Assembly (NCBI GenBank): GCA_029255685.2
Contig: CM055314.2
Span: forward strand, 44,660,772-44,724,771
From: Silene conica
Taxonomy: Eukaryota; Streptophyta; Magnoliopsida; Caryophyllales; Caryophyllaceae
Direction: 5' to 3'
Length of the DNA: 64,000 nt
Below, piece by piece: positions 34,264-43,948 of the stretch. The notes under the pieces are model-generated. The model saw only the letters and a program-made list of their open reading frames with translations. It was not told where the DNA came from and did no database searches. Made by a program: the position numbers and the translations under genes. The first letter of the stretch is position 1; each line of letters begins with the position of its first letter.

Positions 34264-35800
34264 AACCTTAAACCATTGGAGTCACTACCTTAAACCAAAG
34301 CCTTTTGTGTTACATTCTGACCATGAGGCCCTCAAATACATCAATGGGCAACATAAGTTAAACCATAGGCATGCTAAGTGGGTAGAGTTCCTCCAATCCT
34401 TTAACTTTTCAAGCAAGTACATTGAGGGTAAGAACAATGTGGTAGCGGATGCTTTGTCTAGGAGGTCACTCATGTTGAGTTACATGGAGCAAAGGGTGCT
34501 TGGGTTTGAGTATATGAAGGAGCTTTATCATGAAGATGTAGACTTTAAAGAGGAGTGGGAGTTGCTCAATGAGGGGCGTGGGAAGGAAGGAGGCAAGTAT
34601 TGGCTTCAAGAGGGGTTCTTGTTCTTGAGGAACCGATTGTGCATACCAAAGAGTCCCTATAGAAACTTGCTTGTGAAGGAGGTACACTCCAATGGGCTGG
34701 CCGGCCATTTTGGCATACAAAAGACCTATGACATCCTCCAAGAGCAATTCTATTGGCCTAAGATGCTTGGGGATGTGCAAGATGTGATCAAGAGGTGTGC
34801 TCCTTGTCAACATTCGAAGGCTCATTTCAAAACAACCCCCTATACACCCTTACCCGTTCCAAACAAGCCATGGGAGGACCTAAGTATGGATTTCATTGTT
34901 GCACTACCAAGAACTCAAAGAGGAAAGGATTCTATCATGGTGGTTGTGGATCGTTTTAGGAAGATGGCTCACTTCATTGCTTGCAAGAAAACAGAAGATG
35001 CTAGTAGTGTTGCCGAGCTATACTTCAAGGAGATTGTCAAGTTACATGGTGTACCAAGGTCCATTGTGTCGGATAGGGATACTAAGTTCGTAAGTCACTT
35101 TTGGAGGACCCTATGGATGCTACTCAATACTAGGCTCTTGTTTAGTACCTCTCATCATCCTCAAACCGATGGGCAAACCGAGGTTACTAACAAGACTCTA
35201 GGGAAGATCCTAAGGTGCATAGTAGCTAAGTCCTTGAAGGATTGGGATCTCAAGCTAGCTCAAGCCGAGTTTGCCTTCAATAGAGCTCCATCAACAAGCA
35301 CGGGCAAGTCTCCCTTTGAGGTTGTGTATGGAGAGAACCCCCTCATACCTACTGATTTGGCTCCTATCAAGAGGGTTTCCATAGATTATGATGCTAAGAA
35401 AAGGGTGGAACAAATGCTTAACATCCACCAACAAGTGAAGAGGCAAATTGAGAGGTCCAATGAGCAATACAAGGCTCGTGCTAAGGGGAACAAAAACATC
35501 AAAAGCTTTGAACCGGGGGACTTAGTGTGGGTGCACTTAAGGAAGGAGAGATTTCCACTCAAGAGAAAGAACAAACTAATGCCTAGGGCAGATGGTCCTT
35601 TTGAAATCATTGAGAAACTTGGTCCGAATGCCTACAAGGTTGATCTCCCGGGAGAGTATGGAGTCCATGGCACCTTCAATGTGGGGGACTTGAGTCCATA
35701 TTATGAAGACATCGAGGTTGAGGATGCACCGGATTTGAGGACAAATCCTTTTGAAGAAGGGGAGGTTGAAGTGAACCAAGGTGACCTACCTAATGTCTAA
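34208..35800 (+). CDS. pol: W RNase H end and integrase, ending inside the 3' LTR
   Basis: It begins in the shifted frame with [11 protein letters not shown] and [12 protein letters not shown] (RNase H). The integrase follows with a zinc module (H...H...CAPCQ), the catalytic aspartates in SMDFIVALP and VSDRDTKF, and the glutamate in [12 protein letters not shown]. The C-terminal domain has [17 protein letters not shown] and [16 protein letters not shown]. The purine tract (GAAGAAGGGGAGGT, 35753-35766) is coding. The stop lies 34 bases into the 3' LTR. No chromodomain of the classic type is visible. Confidence 0.88.
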   Translation: MVLSSIIQPMTKEFYAIIRTLNHWSHYLKPKPFVLHSDHEALKYINGQHKLNHRHAKWVEFLQSFNFSSKYIEGKNNVVADALSRRSLMLSYMEQRVLGFEYMKELYHEDVDFKEEWELLNEGRGKEGGKYWLQEGFLFLRNRLCIPKSPYRNLLVKEVHSNGLAGHFGIQKTYDILQEQFYWPKMLGDVQDVIKRCAPCQHSKAHFKTTPYTPLPVPNKPWEDLSMDFIVALPRTQRGKDSIMVVVDRFRKMAHFIACKKTEDASSVAELYFKEIVKLHGVPRSIVSDRDTKFVSHFWRTLWMLLNTRLLFSTSHHPQTDGQTEVTNKTLGKILRCIVAKSLKDWDLKLAQAEFAFNRAPSTSTGKSPFEVVYGENPLIPTDLAPIKRVSIDYDAKKRVEQMLNIHQQVKRQIERSNEQYKARAKGNKNIKSFEPGDLVWVHLRKERFPLKRKNKLMPRADGPFEIIEKLGPNAYKVDLPGEYGVHGTFNVGDLSPYYEDIEVEDAPDLRTNPFEEGEVEVNQGDLPNV

Positions 35801-37030
35801 GCCAAGTCCAAGTTCGAACCATCCAAGGGCTGTTCTAAAGCCACTCCTTAGTCCTACCAAGTACATATCCTAAGAGGTGGGACATTTTTTATGTTATATT
35901 AAGTTATGTTATGTTAAGTAAAGAGGCATACAAAATCAGATTGTCAAGATGCTAGGAAGGGGCACGGCTGATCACAAGCTCAAAGTCCTTATTTCCTCTT
36001 TTGGTGAGACATCTTAGAAAGCAAATGGAATCAAATGCCCAAGTAAGGAAGGTCAACAAGGCTGTTTTGTGCATCAGAAAAGGGGCTGCCATGGGACTGT
36101 TTTTCTGATTTGTGTAAGATAAAGCAAAGCAAGGTCCCTATCAAGACTGAAATGTGTAAGGGCAGCCTGTTCTTATTTGTTTTTGTGTCTAATACAGCCG
36201 TTGAAAGGCCTTGTAATCTTCTTTTTTTTCTGAAACTTTTGTGCACCACAAGATTAACATGTATTGTAGGGTGTGGATTGGTTTGCTTGGCCTATAGAAG
36301 CATCCAAGGGCTGTTCTAAAGCCACTCCTTAGTCCTACCAAGTACATATCCTAAGAGGTGGGACATTTTTTATGTTATATTAAGTTATGTTATGTTAAGT
36401 AAAGAGGCATACAAAATCAGATTGTCAAGATGCTAGGAAGGGGCACGGCTGATCACAAGCTCAAAGTCCTTATTTCCTCTTTTGGTGAGACATCTTAGAA
36501 AGCAAATGGAATCAAATGCCCAAGTAAGGAAGGTCAACAAGGCTGTTTTGTGCATCAGAAAAGGGGTTGCCATGGGACTGTTTTTCTGATTTGTGTAAGA
36601 TAAAGCAAAGCAAGGTCCCTATCAAGACTGAAATGTGTAAGGGCAGCCTGTTCTTATTTGTTTTTGTGTCTAATACAGCCGTTGAAAGGCCTTGTAATCT
36701 TCTTTTTTTTTCTGAAACTTTTGTGCACCACAAGATTAACATGTATTGTAGGGTGTGGATTGGTTTGCTTGGCCTATAAAAGCATCCATTCTAACACTCA
36801 CAAATCAGATTGCTTAGTGCTTGTAGAAGTCATTTGCTTAGTGCTTTGGCTTGTTGTCTTGCTTTGCTTAGTGCTTGTAAGATAACTAGTTCTTAGTTAG
36901 TGGCTGTGTGCTTGACTAAGTCCATATCCCATCCAAAAACATCAACAGAATCGACATTTAAAACCCTCTAAAACTTTCTGTTTTCGACTCAAAATATGAC
37001 TAAGAACTAAACCTAACTAGTTTTAGTTCA
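35767..37030 (+). repeat. 3' LTR of W with a 481-bp internal tandem duplication
   Basis: 1,264 bases against 831 in the 5' LTR. A 481-base unit is present twice (from 35820 and from 36301), starting CATCCAAGGGCTG and ending GGCCTATARAAG. Just after the second unit a ~48-base stretch present in the 5' LTR is missing. The promoter region is therefore doubled: TATAGAAG in the first unit, TATAAAAG in the second. Confidence 0.93.
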
Positions 37031-37035
37031 TGGAC

Positions 37036-38109
37036 TATACGTGCAAGGCACGCACTACGAGCCAATCTCCCTCGTCCTCACTCTCCGCCACTATGGTTTC
37101 TCCTTCTCTCTTTTATTCCTCAATTTTCTCCTCCTCAATTAATTCAGGTACAACAAAGTTTGGAACCATACCTTGAAGTTCTTGAATTGATAAGGTTCTC
37201 TTTTGAGGGCAATATGTCCATAGCCCTGACACTTATAGCATCTTCTAATCGTACTCCCTCTAGGATCAGGAATACTTGGCTTGAATGATCCTTTGGCCTT
37301 TTCAGCCACCTCCTCTTTTGCCGCCTCCTTCGCCTTAGGCGTGGCTCTTGGGGTATATGATGATGAGCCCTCTCCGACTCTTGTGCTTCTATAAGAATTT
37401 GTCTTCCTTGCCTTGTCATGTCTTTCAAATTTTAAGGCAATCCTGCACACATCATAATAATCCTCATAATTTTGTATCTCAACCCATGAAGTTAGGGCTG
37501 GTGATAAACCACGGATGAATCTCGCAACTTTTAACTCCTCTCTTTTGTCTAGGTCACATACAATAGTCATCTTTTCAAACTCCCTAATGTATTCCGAGAC
37601 GGTCATATTATCATTAGTTAAAGAATGGAGTTTCAAGTAGTTTTGTTGATTATAATGTGTTTCTTTAATTTTGCCCAAAATTTAATTTTCTCCTTGCGTT
37701 GCTTCTTCCTTTGTTTCACAAGATTTTCGTACCATAACGAAGCATACTTTGTAAGTTTCAAGATAGCAACTTTAAACTGTTTCCGGTCGTCGTATTCCTT
37801 GTATTCAAAGACTCGCTCTGTTTGTCTAAGCCATTCCAAGAAATCTTCTGGATTCATATCCCCCTTGAATTCAGGGATGTCAAGTTTGAGACCTCTATCA
37901 TCTTCGTTTTTGTCCCAAGCCTTGCCCTTGAATTCTACCTCTTCTTCTGACTCACTCGCCCTAGATGAGGACTCTCCCGTCTTCTTATGACCTCCCTGGG
38001 TCATCATAGTCTTGATGAGGTATTTGAGCTCTTGAATTTCTGACTTTAATTCCATGTTGCTCGCCTCCCATGACTTCTCCTCTCCATCTCCGTCTTGAGA
38101 TCCTACCAT
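37036..38109 (-). pseudogene. gag: Y gag and zinc knuckle, with deletions
   Basis: ATG at 38109 (MVGSQDGDGEEKSWE). The gag core has IPEFKGDMNPEDFLEWLRQ and YASLWYEN. About 25 bases are missing near 37650 compared with Y' and shift the frame. The second frame continues with MTVSEYIREFEKMTIVCDL and the knuckle start CYKCQGYGHIA, where about eight bases are lost and the frame shifts again. Sequence homologous to Y' continues to 37036, where W interrupts. Confidence 0.8.
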
Positions 38110-38161
38110 TGTGATAAATTTTCCCAAGAATAGGTGTAATAAAAATTAGACCAAGAGCCGA

Positions 38162-38174
38162 AGCTCTGATACCA
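38162..38174 (-). promoter_or_regulatory. Primer-binding site of Y
   Basis: The minus strand reads TGGTATCAGAGCT, three bases from the Y LTR edge at 38178. Confidence 0.9.
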
Positions 38175-38177
38175 ATT

Positions 38178-38449
38178 TGATGCGTATTTGGGGTGATAAT
38201 CAAATAAGACGATCAACAAAAATACGTATGTTGCAGCGAAAATAATATACTTGTGAAATAATACGATTTGGAACAAATAAAGAACGAAAAATAACAAAGA
38301 ATGATGAATGATGAACGAATGGATGATCGGTGATGGTGACGTGGACGGTGGTCACGTTGGTGGTCACGGCGGTCGTTGGTGATGATCTTGGACGGTGGTG
38401 ATGTTCTTGATGGAAGATCGTTAATGACGTAGTGAGGCACAACACCCAA
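38178..38449 (-). repeat. 5' LTR of Y, proximal fragment
   Basis: It matches 28121-28410 closely, then stops abruptly at remnant Z. The distal end of the same LTR resumes at 41921. The middle ~650 bases are missing, so the Z insertion was followed by a deletion. Confidence 0.85.
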
Positions 38450-38843
38450 ACTTTAACAAATTAACAAAAATAACTAACTTAATAAAATAACAAAGTAGTT
38501 AAAAATACTCCAAGCTCTTCTTGGAATCCGAATTGGCCGAGCAACATCCTCATCGTGACCGAGCACAAGCCTTGATGCCCGAGAAACCCCTAGCCCATGA
38601 CCGAGTACACGGCCGGTCGTGGGCCGTGCCATCCATTCTTGGACCGTCTCTCCATACCTTGCCTCCTTTGACCTTGATCCGTTTCTTGATTCTATTTTAT
38701 TAGCCCAAGGTCTTAAAACCCATCGAACTTTAATTAGCAAAAATACTACCCATATGATAATTAATAATAATTTAGCTAATATAATTTGCCTTAGCGATCC
38801 TTGAATGAAATGACGATTCGATGCCCTATCCATAATCGGATCA
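38450..38843 (-). repeat. 3' LTR of Z, truncated
   Basis: It aligns with about 41575-41920 of the 5' LTR; roughly 720 bases at the outer side are lost. On the gag side it is bordered by TCCCCTCCCC, the complement of the purine tract (38844-38854). Confidence 0.85.
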
Positions 38844-39247
38844 TCCCCTCCCCATTGAAAGAGAATTGACCTCAATTCTTGATGATTAAAATTCAATAAC
38901 CTTCGATCTTGGGTCATGTTTCCTGCACAAATGGATAAAACTAGATTCGTCAAGAAAACACCTTTGTGGGCGCGCCTCTTAGCACCTTCCCGCGACACCA
39001 CCTCGTCTCCTTCCTTCCTAGGCTCGTGAATACCAATCTCCAACGAACGCTCCAGCCCTATACTTAGTTCTTTTGGGCTATCATCCACGCCTACTCCTCT
39101 CCTAGCCTCACGCCCTACGCTTACACACCGCAACAACTCCTCCACATGGCCAAGACTAGGCGTGCGCTCCTTCGACTCCCGAATACCTAGGACTACCTTC
39201 GGTACCACCGTGGCTAACACCATGCCCTTGCCTTCCTCCTTCACCAA
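38844..39247 (-). CDS. Z tail ORF before the polypurine tract
   Basis: In frame with gag-protease but behind TAG (39275) and another stop about 18 bases on. It is charged and low in complexity and not recognised. The last 30 residues (GNMTQDRRLLNFNHQELRS...GGDDP) are shared with X, and the purine tract codes the GGDDP part. The frame continues into the LTR. Confidence 0.5.
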
Positions 39248-39274
39248 ATCAGCCCCTCACACCTCTTCAACCTC

Positions 39275-40792
39275 CTAATCTTCCCTAGCAATAGCAAAAA
39301 CCAAGTTGGCTAAGTGAGTGTTCTTCCCCGAGTTGGCTCTCATCAACCCCACATCCTTGGGACTCATAGGCTTAAGGATAATTCTTTTCCCACCATCCAT
39401 AAGTTCATATTCGTTCACCCTCCCCCTATGTAAGACATCCCGATCAAATTGCCACGGACGTCCTAGAAGAATGTGACAAGCATCCATAGGCACTACGTCA
39501 TATAGCACCTCATCCTTATATGAACCCATGGCTAAGTTCACCTTAACTTGTTTTGTCACCCTAACCTTGTTTGCATCTCCTAACCAATGTAAGGCATATG
39601 ATTTTGGGTGTTTGATTGTAGTTAAGGCTAACTTAGACACCATCTCCTCCGAGGCTACATTGGTGCAACTTCCCCCATCAATAATCATGCTACACCACTT
39701 GTCCTTTAAAAGACACTTAGTGTGAAAGATATGATCCCTTTGCTCCGCCACTATTGGTGTAGGTTGAGCATGCAACGCCCTAAGCACTAAGGTAGATGTG
39801 TTTGGTGCCTCGAAAGGCTCGTCTTTCTCCTCTTCGCGCTCACCAAAACCGCCCAACACCTCATCCTCCTCCTCGGACTCCTCTTCCTCCCCTACTAGAT
39901 TTAGACAAGTTAATGCCTCCCACATCGTCACAACCCTCTTATTAGGGCAAGCATTCTTGAAGTGTCCAAACCCTTGACACTTAAAGCATCTTACCTTCGA
40001 AAGGCTGATCTCACTTGGTGTTGGAGTTGGAGTAGATTTGGATTGTGTTGTTCCGCTCGCACCCACCTTCCCTGCGCCACTTACCACGCTCGAATTAGGG
40101 TTTGATTTTGAAGTCTCTCCCTCGCCCCCTTCACTCGCACGCCCCCACATGGGATTCCCTCCGAACTTGTTCTTGCTTTGTGCTTCCACCCTCAAACAGA
40201 AACTTGTTAGAGTATCAAAATCAGAATAAATTTGAAGTTCCACAGGATTAGCAATATTTTTGTTTAACCCTCGCAAGAACCTTGCCATCTTTTGTTCTTG
40301 ATTCTCCTCCACTTCTCCCATTAAAGTAAGATTTTCGAACTCATCCAAGTACTCACTCACCGACATCTTGCCTTGCACAAGATTAGAAATCTTACGATAT
40401 AAAGCAATTTTATAAGTTGTGGGTACATACCGTTTTCTTAATCTTTTCTTTAAACCATCCCAAGAACAAATTTTGTCTTTCCCGGCCCTAGCCCTTTGAG
40501 CCTTGAGACTATCAAACCATAAGGATGCGCCTTTGCTTAACCTTAGAATTGCGTACTTGCACATCTTACGATCATCTAACTCCTTGAATTCGAACATACG
40601 ATCCATCTTCCTCTCCCATTCAAAATAATCTTCAGGGTCGGTCCCTCCTTCGAATTCGGGTAACTCCGTTACCTTGAAGTCGTCCACTGCTTGAACTGGC
40701 TCCCTTCGTGGTTGCCAACGGTTTTCATTATTAGTAACGTGTTCCAGGGCCTTCTTCAAACTATCCAAGAATCTTGGATCTTCAAAATTCAT
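39275..40792 (-). CDS. gag: Z gag-protease polyprotein
   Basis: About 505 residues, intact. The gag core is at roughly 45-200 (LPEFEGGTDPEDYFEWERKM, GKMSVSEYLDEFENL). A CCHC knuckle CFKCQGFGHFKNAC is near 270. The aspartic protease in the last third has IIDGGSCTNVASEEM and DACHILLGRPWQFDRDV. The usual fused RT and integrase are absent: the ORF ends soon after protease and only ~430 bases separate it from the LTR. This is the gag-only or 'TR-GAG' type, which would need RT and integrase from another element such as W. The exact ATG position may be off by two bases. Confidence 0.85.
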   Translation of the reverse strand: MNFEDPRFLDSLKKALEHVTNNENRWQPRREPVQAVDDFKVTELPEFEGGTDPEDYFEWERKMDRMFEFKELDDRKMCKYAILRLSKGASLWFDSLKAQRARAGKDKICSWDGLKKRLRKRYVPTTYKIALYRKISNLVQGKMSVSEYLDEFENLTLMGEVEENQEQKMARFLRGLNKNIANPVELQIYSDFDTLTSFCLRVEAQSKNKFGGNPMWGRASEGGEGETSKSNPNSSVVSGAGKVGASGTTQSKSTPTPTPSEISLSKVRCFKCQGFGHFKNACPNKRVVTMWEALTCLNLVGEEEESEEEDEVLGGFGEREEEKDEPFEAPNTSTLVLRALHAQPTPIVAEQRDHIFHTKCLLKDKWCSMIIDGGSCTNVASEEMVSKLALTTIKHPKSYALHWLGDANKVRVTKQVKVNLAMGSYKDEVLYDVVPMDACHILLGRPWQFDRDVLHRGRVNEYELMDGGKRIILKPMSPKDVGLMRANSGKNTHLANLVFAIARED

Positions 40793-40841
40793 GTTGCCCC
40801 GAATGGATTTTCTTGAAACAAATAAAATTCAAGAGCCGAAG

Positions 40842-40853
40842 CTCTGATACCAC
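40842..40853 (-). promoter_or_regulatory. Primer-binding site of Z
   Basis: TGGTATCAGAGC on the minus strand, separated from the LTR by a short spacer of about four bases, the same arrangement as in X. Confidence 0.9.
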
Positions 40854-40856
40854 TGA

Positions 40857-41920
40857 TGATACGAATTCTTGAGCAAAGAAATCGTCCGCGGAAGCTTTCT
40901 TGGAAATCTTTAGAACAATCTTGAATGAATTAACAAAATAGGCAAAATATGGAACTATCTTTGTTGAATCTTTGATGAATAATGATGATGGATGATGAAT
41001 GGTGGTGGTGATGAAGTCGTGATGGTGGTGGTCCGTCGGTGGTGGTAGTAATGGTGATTGTTTTTGTAGTTGTGACGGTCTTGAGGTGAATTCCCAAGGT
41101 AGAAGGATATTTGTTTGCCCTAGACCTATAGGATAAACAATGGTGATTTGCTCCCTAGACCTATAGTTTGTAAATCGTGCTAATATTTGAAACGCGTCAA
41201 ATACTAACGGTTCGGATCAACACTCGATGAGTCCTTGAGATTTCTTTAAGTATGGCTTAGAAGAAAACTTGTAAATTTTATAACTTGAATGATTGAATAA
41301 TTGAATCGAAAACAAGAAGAACCATGTGCCTATTTATACTCAAGGTCACACGTCCCATAGACTCATACGCCTCCCATAATTCGTAAGTGAATTGGGAGTC
41401 CTAAACCTTATCTAGATGGATTAAATATAATCCTTATTAAAAGAAAACCCTATCTTAGGAATAAAAAGAATTAAATAACTAATCCTAATAATCATAGGAT
41501 AACTAAATAGCTAGGTAGTAACTAACTTGTAACTAACTTGTAACAACCTAGTAACTACCTTAACAAACTAGATAACAAACTTTAACAACTTAACAAAAAT
41601 AACTAACTTAATAAAAATAACAAAGTAGTTAAAAATACTCCAAGCTCTTCTTGGAATCCGAATTGGCCGAGCAACATCCTCATCGTGACCGAGCACAAGC
41701 CTTGATGCCCGAGAGTACACGACCGGTCGTGGGCCGTGCCATCCATTCTTGGACCGTCTCTCCATACCTTGCCTCCTTTGACCTTGATCCGTTTCTTGAT
41801 TTTATTTTATTAGCCTAAGGTCTTAGCGATATGATAATTAATAATAATTTAGCTAATATAATTTGCCTTAGCGATCCTTGAATGAAATGACGATTCGATG
41901 CCCTATCCATAATCGGATCA
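40857..41920 (-). repeat. 5' LTR of Z
   Basis: About 1.06 kb, homologous in reverse orientation to the X LTRs but more diverged from them than these are from each other. A TATA-like box on the minus strand lies near 41330. Confidence 0.9.
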
Positions 41921-42040
41921 CTTTCAATACGTCTTCCCAAGCTAACTTAAAAAATCTGTATTTAGCCCAATTTAAACTTTTTCAATTCTCTTTTGGGTCG
42001 TGGGTCACGACTTCGAACTCGTGTTAATGCTCCCGCATCA
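41921..42040 (-). repeat. 5' LTR of Y, distal fragment
   Basis: It matches 29062-29181 (the same end of the 3' LTR) and ends CTCCCGCATCA at the TTGGG duplication. The reading frame that is open in the other copies has a stop here. Confidence 0.85.
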
Positions 42041-42279
42041 TTGGGGATTCACCTCAAGACCGATACAACTACAATATAAACCACCACCATCGACGGACCA
42101 TTCATCACCACCATTCACGACAACCATCACCACCACCAACGTCCATCGTTCATCACCATTCATCAAGATTCAAACAAGATCGTTCAATTCTTTGCCTATT
42201 TTACTAATTCATTCAAGATTGTTCTCAAGATTTCCAAGAAGCTTCCGCAGACGATTTCTTTGCTCAAGAATTCGTATCA
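42041..42279 (+). repeat. 3' LTR of X, second part
   Basis: It resumes with TTGGGGATTCACCTCAAGACC exactly as the 5' LTR does and ends TTCGTATCA, followed by the ATGAG duplication. Confidence 0.9.
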
Positions 42280-42284
42280 ATGAG

Positions 42285-42338
42285 AATCCCTTGTTTTGCT
42301 GTTTTCCTTGTATCCAGAAAGTCGGAAAACAATTCAAC
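42285..42338 (-). pseudogene. ULP-like gene, last exon, proximal part
   Basis: It starts at acceptor TTGTTGTAG and runs in frame up to the X insertion, continuing at 24391. It encodes VELFSDFLDTRKTAKQG. Confidence 0.65.
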
Positions 42339-42369
42339 CTACAACAGTTACAAAAAAATGCAAAATCAT

Positions 42370-42570
42370 AATTGTATCAAAAACACACACATTACAATAA
42401 CTGGTGTAGACAAATACAATAATTGTCTTTTTTAGCATTGGAATAACTATGTTTCAAACATTGGAATAACTATGTTTTGCCATTACAATAACTGAATTAA
42501 GATAACTCATTTTTACCTATATAATAACCCATATAAAACTATACAATAACTACCAGAGAGAGTTTGGATT
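42370..42570. repeat. TACAATAAC repeats in a ULP intron
   Basis: A short array with ATTACAATAACTG and ATTGGAATAAC words between two ULP exons. Confidence 0.75.
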
Positions 42571-42582
42571 TAGAGAACATAC

Positions 42583-42854
42583 TGCAATCTTTGCAAATTT
42601 GTAGAAATCAGAATTTTCCCAATTTGCATGCAATGTATGGTCCAACACGTCAACCGTCTTGTTCATGAAGTTAACGCAAACACAAAAGTAGTGCTTGTCT
42701 AAGGACAACGGGATGAAGACAAGGTCCACGTCGACCTCAGAGTTTACAACTTGTTCAGCTAAATAATAATTCTAAAACTCCATCACCTTGTCTTTCTCAC
42801 TGTCATTGGAGTATCAACCCCATGAGTGGTTTCCAGCATTTCTTCAAAAATTCC
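42583..42854 (-). pseudogene. ULP-like gene, exon with His/Asp region
   Basis: Bounded by acceptor TGATAG and donor GCA/GTATGT. It contains LVFIPLSLDKHYFCVCVNF and VDVLDHTLHANW, which correspond to the catalytic histidine and aspartate segments of C48 peptidases. The upstream third is in another frame, so at least one indel is present. Confidence 0.7.
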
Positions 42855-42879
42855 CTATCACAAATAAAACTGAATTTTC

Positions 42880-43640
42880 AACACTGGTATTGTATTATGC
42901 AATACAATAACCAACATAACTTTAAAAAAATAAATGAAGTATAACACTTGGAAACTCTACTTCACTGAATACAATAACATCTATTATGAATTACAATAAC
43001 ATGTATTATGAAATACAATACCCCACATAACTTTAGAAAATAGAAATGAAATATCACAAATGGAAAACTGACTTTACTGAATACAATAACAAGTATTGTG
43101 CATTACAATAATTAACATTATGCAGTACAATAATTCACATTATGCAATACAATAACCACATAACCTTAAAAAAAATAAAATGAAATATCACACTTGGAAA
43201 CTCTGCTTCACTGAATACAATAACAACTATATTATGAATTACAATAACAGGTATTATGCAATACAATAACCAACATAACTTTAAAAAATAAAAATGAAAT
43301 ATCAAAAATGGAAAACTGACTTAATTGAATACAATAACATGTATTAGGCATTACAATAATTAACATTATGCAATACAATAATTAATATTATGCATTACAA
43401 TAACATGTATTATGCATTACAATAATTAACATTATGCTATACAATAATTGACATTATGCATTACAATAACAAGTATTATTCATTACAATAATTAACATTA
43501 TGAAATACAATAACCAACATAATGACTTTGAAAAATAGAATGAAGTATCACAAATGGAAAACTGACTTTACTGAATACAATAACAAGTATTGTGCATTAC
43601 AATAATTAACATTATGCAAATACAATAACAAAACTAATGA
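42880..43640. repeat. TACAATAAC repeat array in a ULP intron
   Basis: A dense array with larger blocks that also contain GAAATATCACAAATGGAAAACTG-like stretches. The same blocks are present in transposase intron 1 at 19211-19600. Confidence 0.85.
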
Positions 43641-43675
43641 ATTAGAATAACACCCCCAAGAATAGAAACACATAC

Positions 43676-43860
43676 TGAATGACTTGTCCAAAAATATCTT
43701 CTGGACGGAGGTAACTCTTTCTCGGCCTTGAACATAATGTCATTCAGTAAAAAATGACCAACAGTCGATAATGTTCGATGTGATCATAGTCTTGGCAAAC
43801 ATTGAAATAATATCATCTCGAGTTAACATATTGAGAGATGAGAACGAGACCAAATTCTCC
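43676..43860 (-). pseudogene. ULP-like gene, middle exon
   Basis: Acceptor TGATAG and donor TCA/GTATGT. It encodes ENLVSFSSLNMLTRDDIISM, then after a one-base shift IMFKAEKELPPSRRYFWTSH. No catalytic motif lies here. Confidence 0.6.
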
Positions 43861-43948
43861 CTATCACATTGAAACAAAACATTAATAATTGCGGCGCAAA
43901 AAAGTAAAAACTACGAAAAAACCAGAGAAAAACTAAAAGAATGCTTAC

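Larger units (their letters stand above)
30518..37030 (+). mobile_element. Gypsy element W, CRM-like chromovirus
   Basis: LTRs start TGAAGTGAACC and end TTTTAGTTCA. The target duplication TGGAC is at 30513-30517 and 37031-37035. Order is LTR, primer site, gag, protease, RT, RNase H, integrase, LTR, which defines Ty3-gypsy. The integrase ends in [10 protein letters not shown] and RTNPFEEGE and continues into the 3' LTR, as known for CRM elements; the CRM call is inference. Lesions: three in-frame stops and one frameshift. W sits inside Y. Confidence 0.92.
38450..41920 (-). mobile_element. Element Z, X-family gypsy copy, minus strand, left end deleted
   Basis: It has an intact 5' LTR on the right (40857-41920), primer site, gag-protease ORF, tail ORF, purine tract and a 3' LTR reduced to 394 bases on the left (38450-38843). 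LTR ends TGATACGAATTC and AATCGGATCA match X. The missing part of the left LTR and of Y's LTR point to one deletion across the left boundary, so no target duplication can be seen. Confidence 0.88.
28121..42040 (-). mobile_element. Gypsy element Y (gag-protease type), minus strand
   Basis: The terminal sequences TGATGCGTATTTGG and CTCCCGCATCA with target duplication TTGGG place it in X's 3' LTR. Read on the minus strand it has a 5' LTR (interrupted by Z), a primer site, gag, zinc knuckle, protease and a 3' LTR at the left. No RT or integrase segment is seen on either side of the inserted W. Empty length is about 4-5 kb. Confidence 0.9.
24392..42279 (+). mobile_element. Gypsy element X (gag-protease type), hosting Y, W, Z and a MITE
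   Basis: LTRs start TGATCCAAATA and end TTCGTATCA. The target duplication ATGAG is at 24387-24391 and 42280-42284. The internal part holds a protease-containing ORF but no RT or integrase. The 3' LTR is interrupted by Y. Without Y the element would be about 4 kb. X sits in the last exon of the ULP-like gene. Confidence 0.92.
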
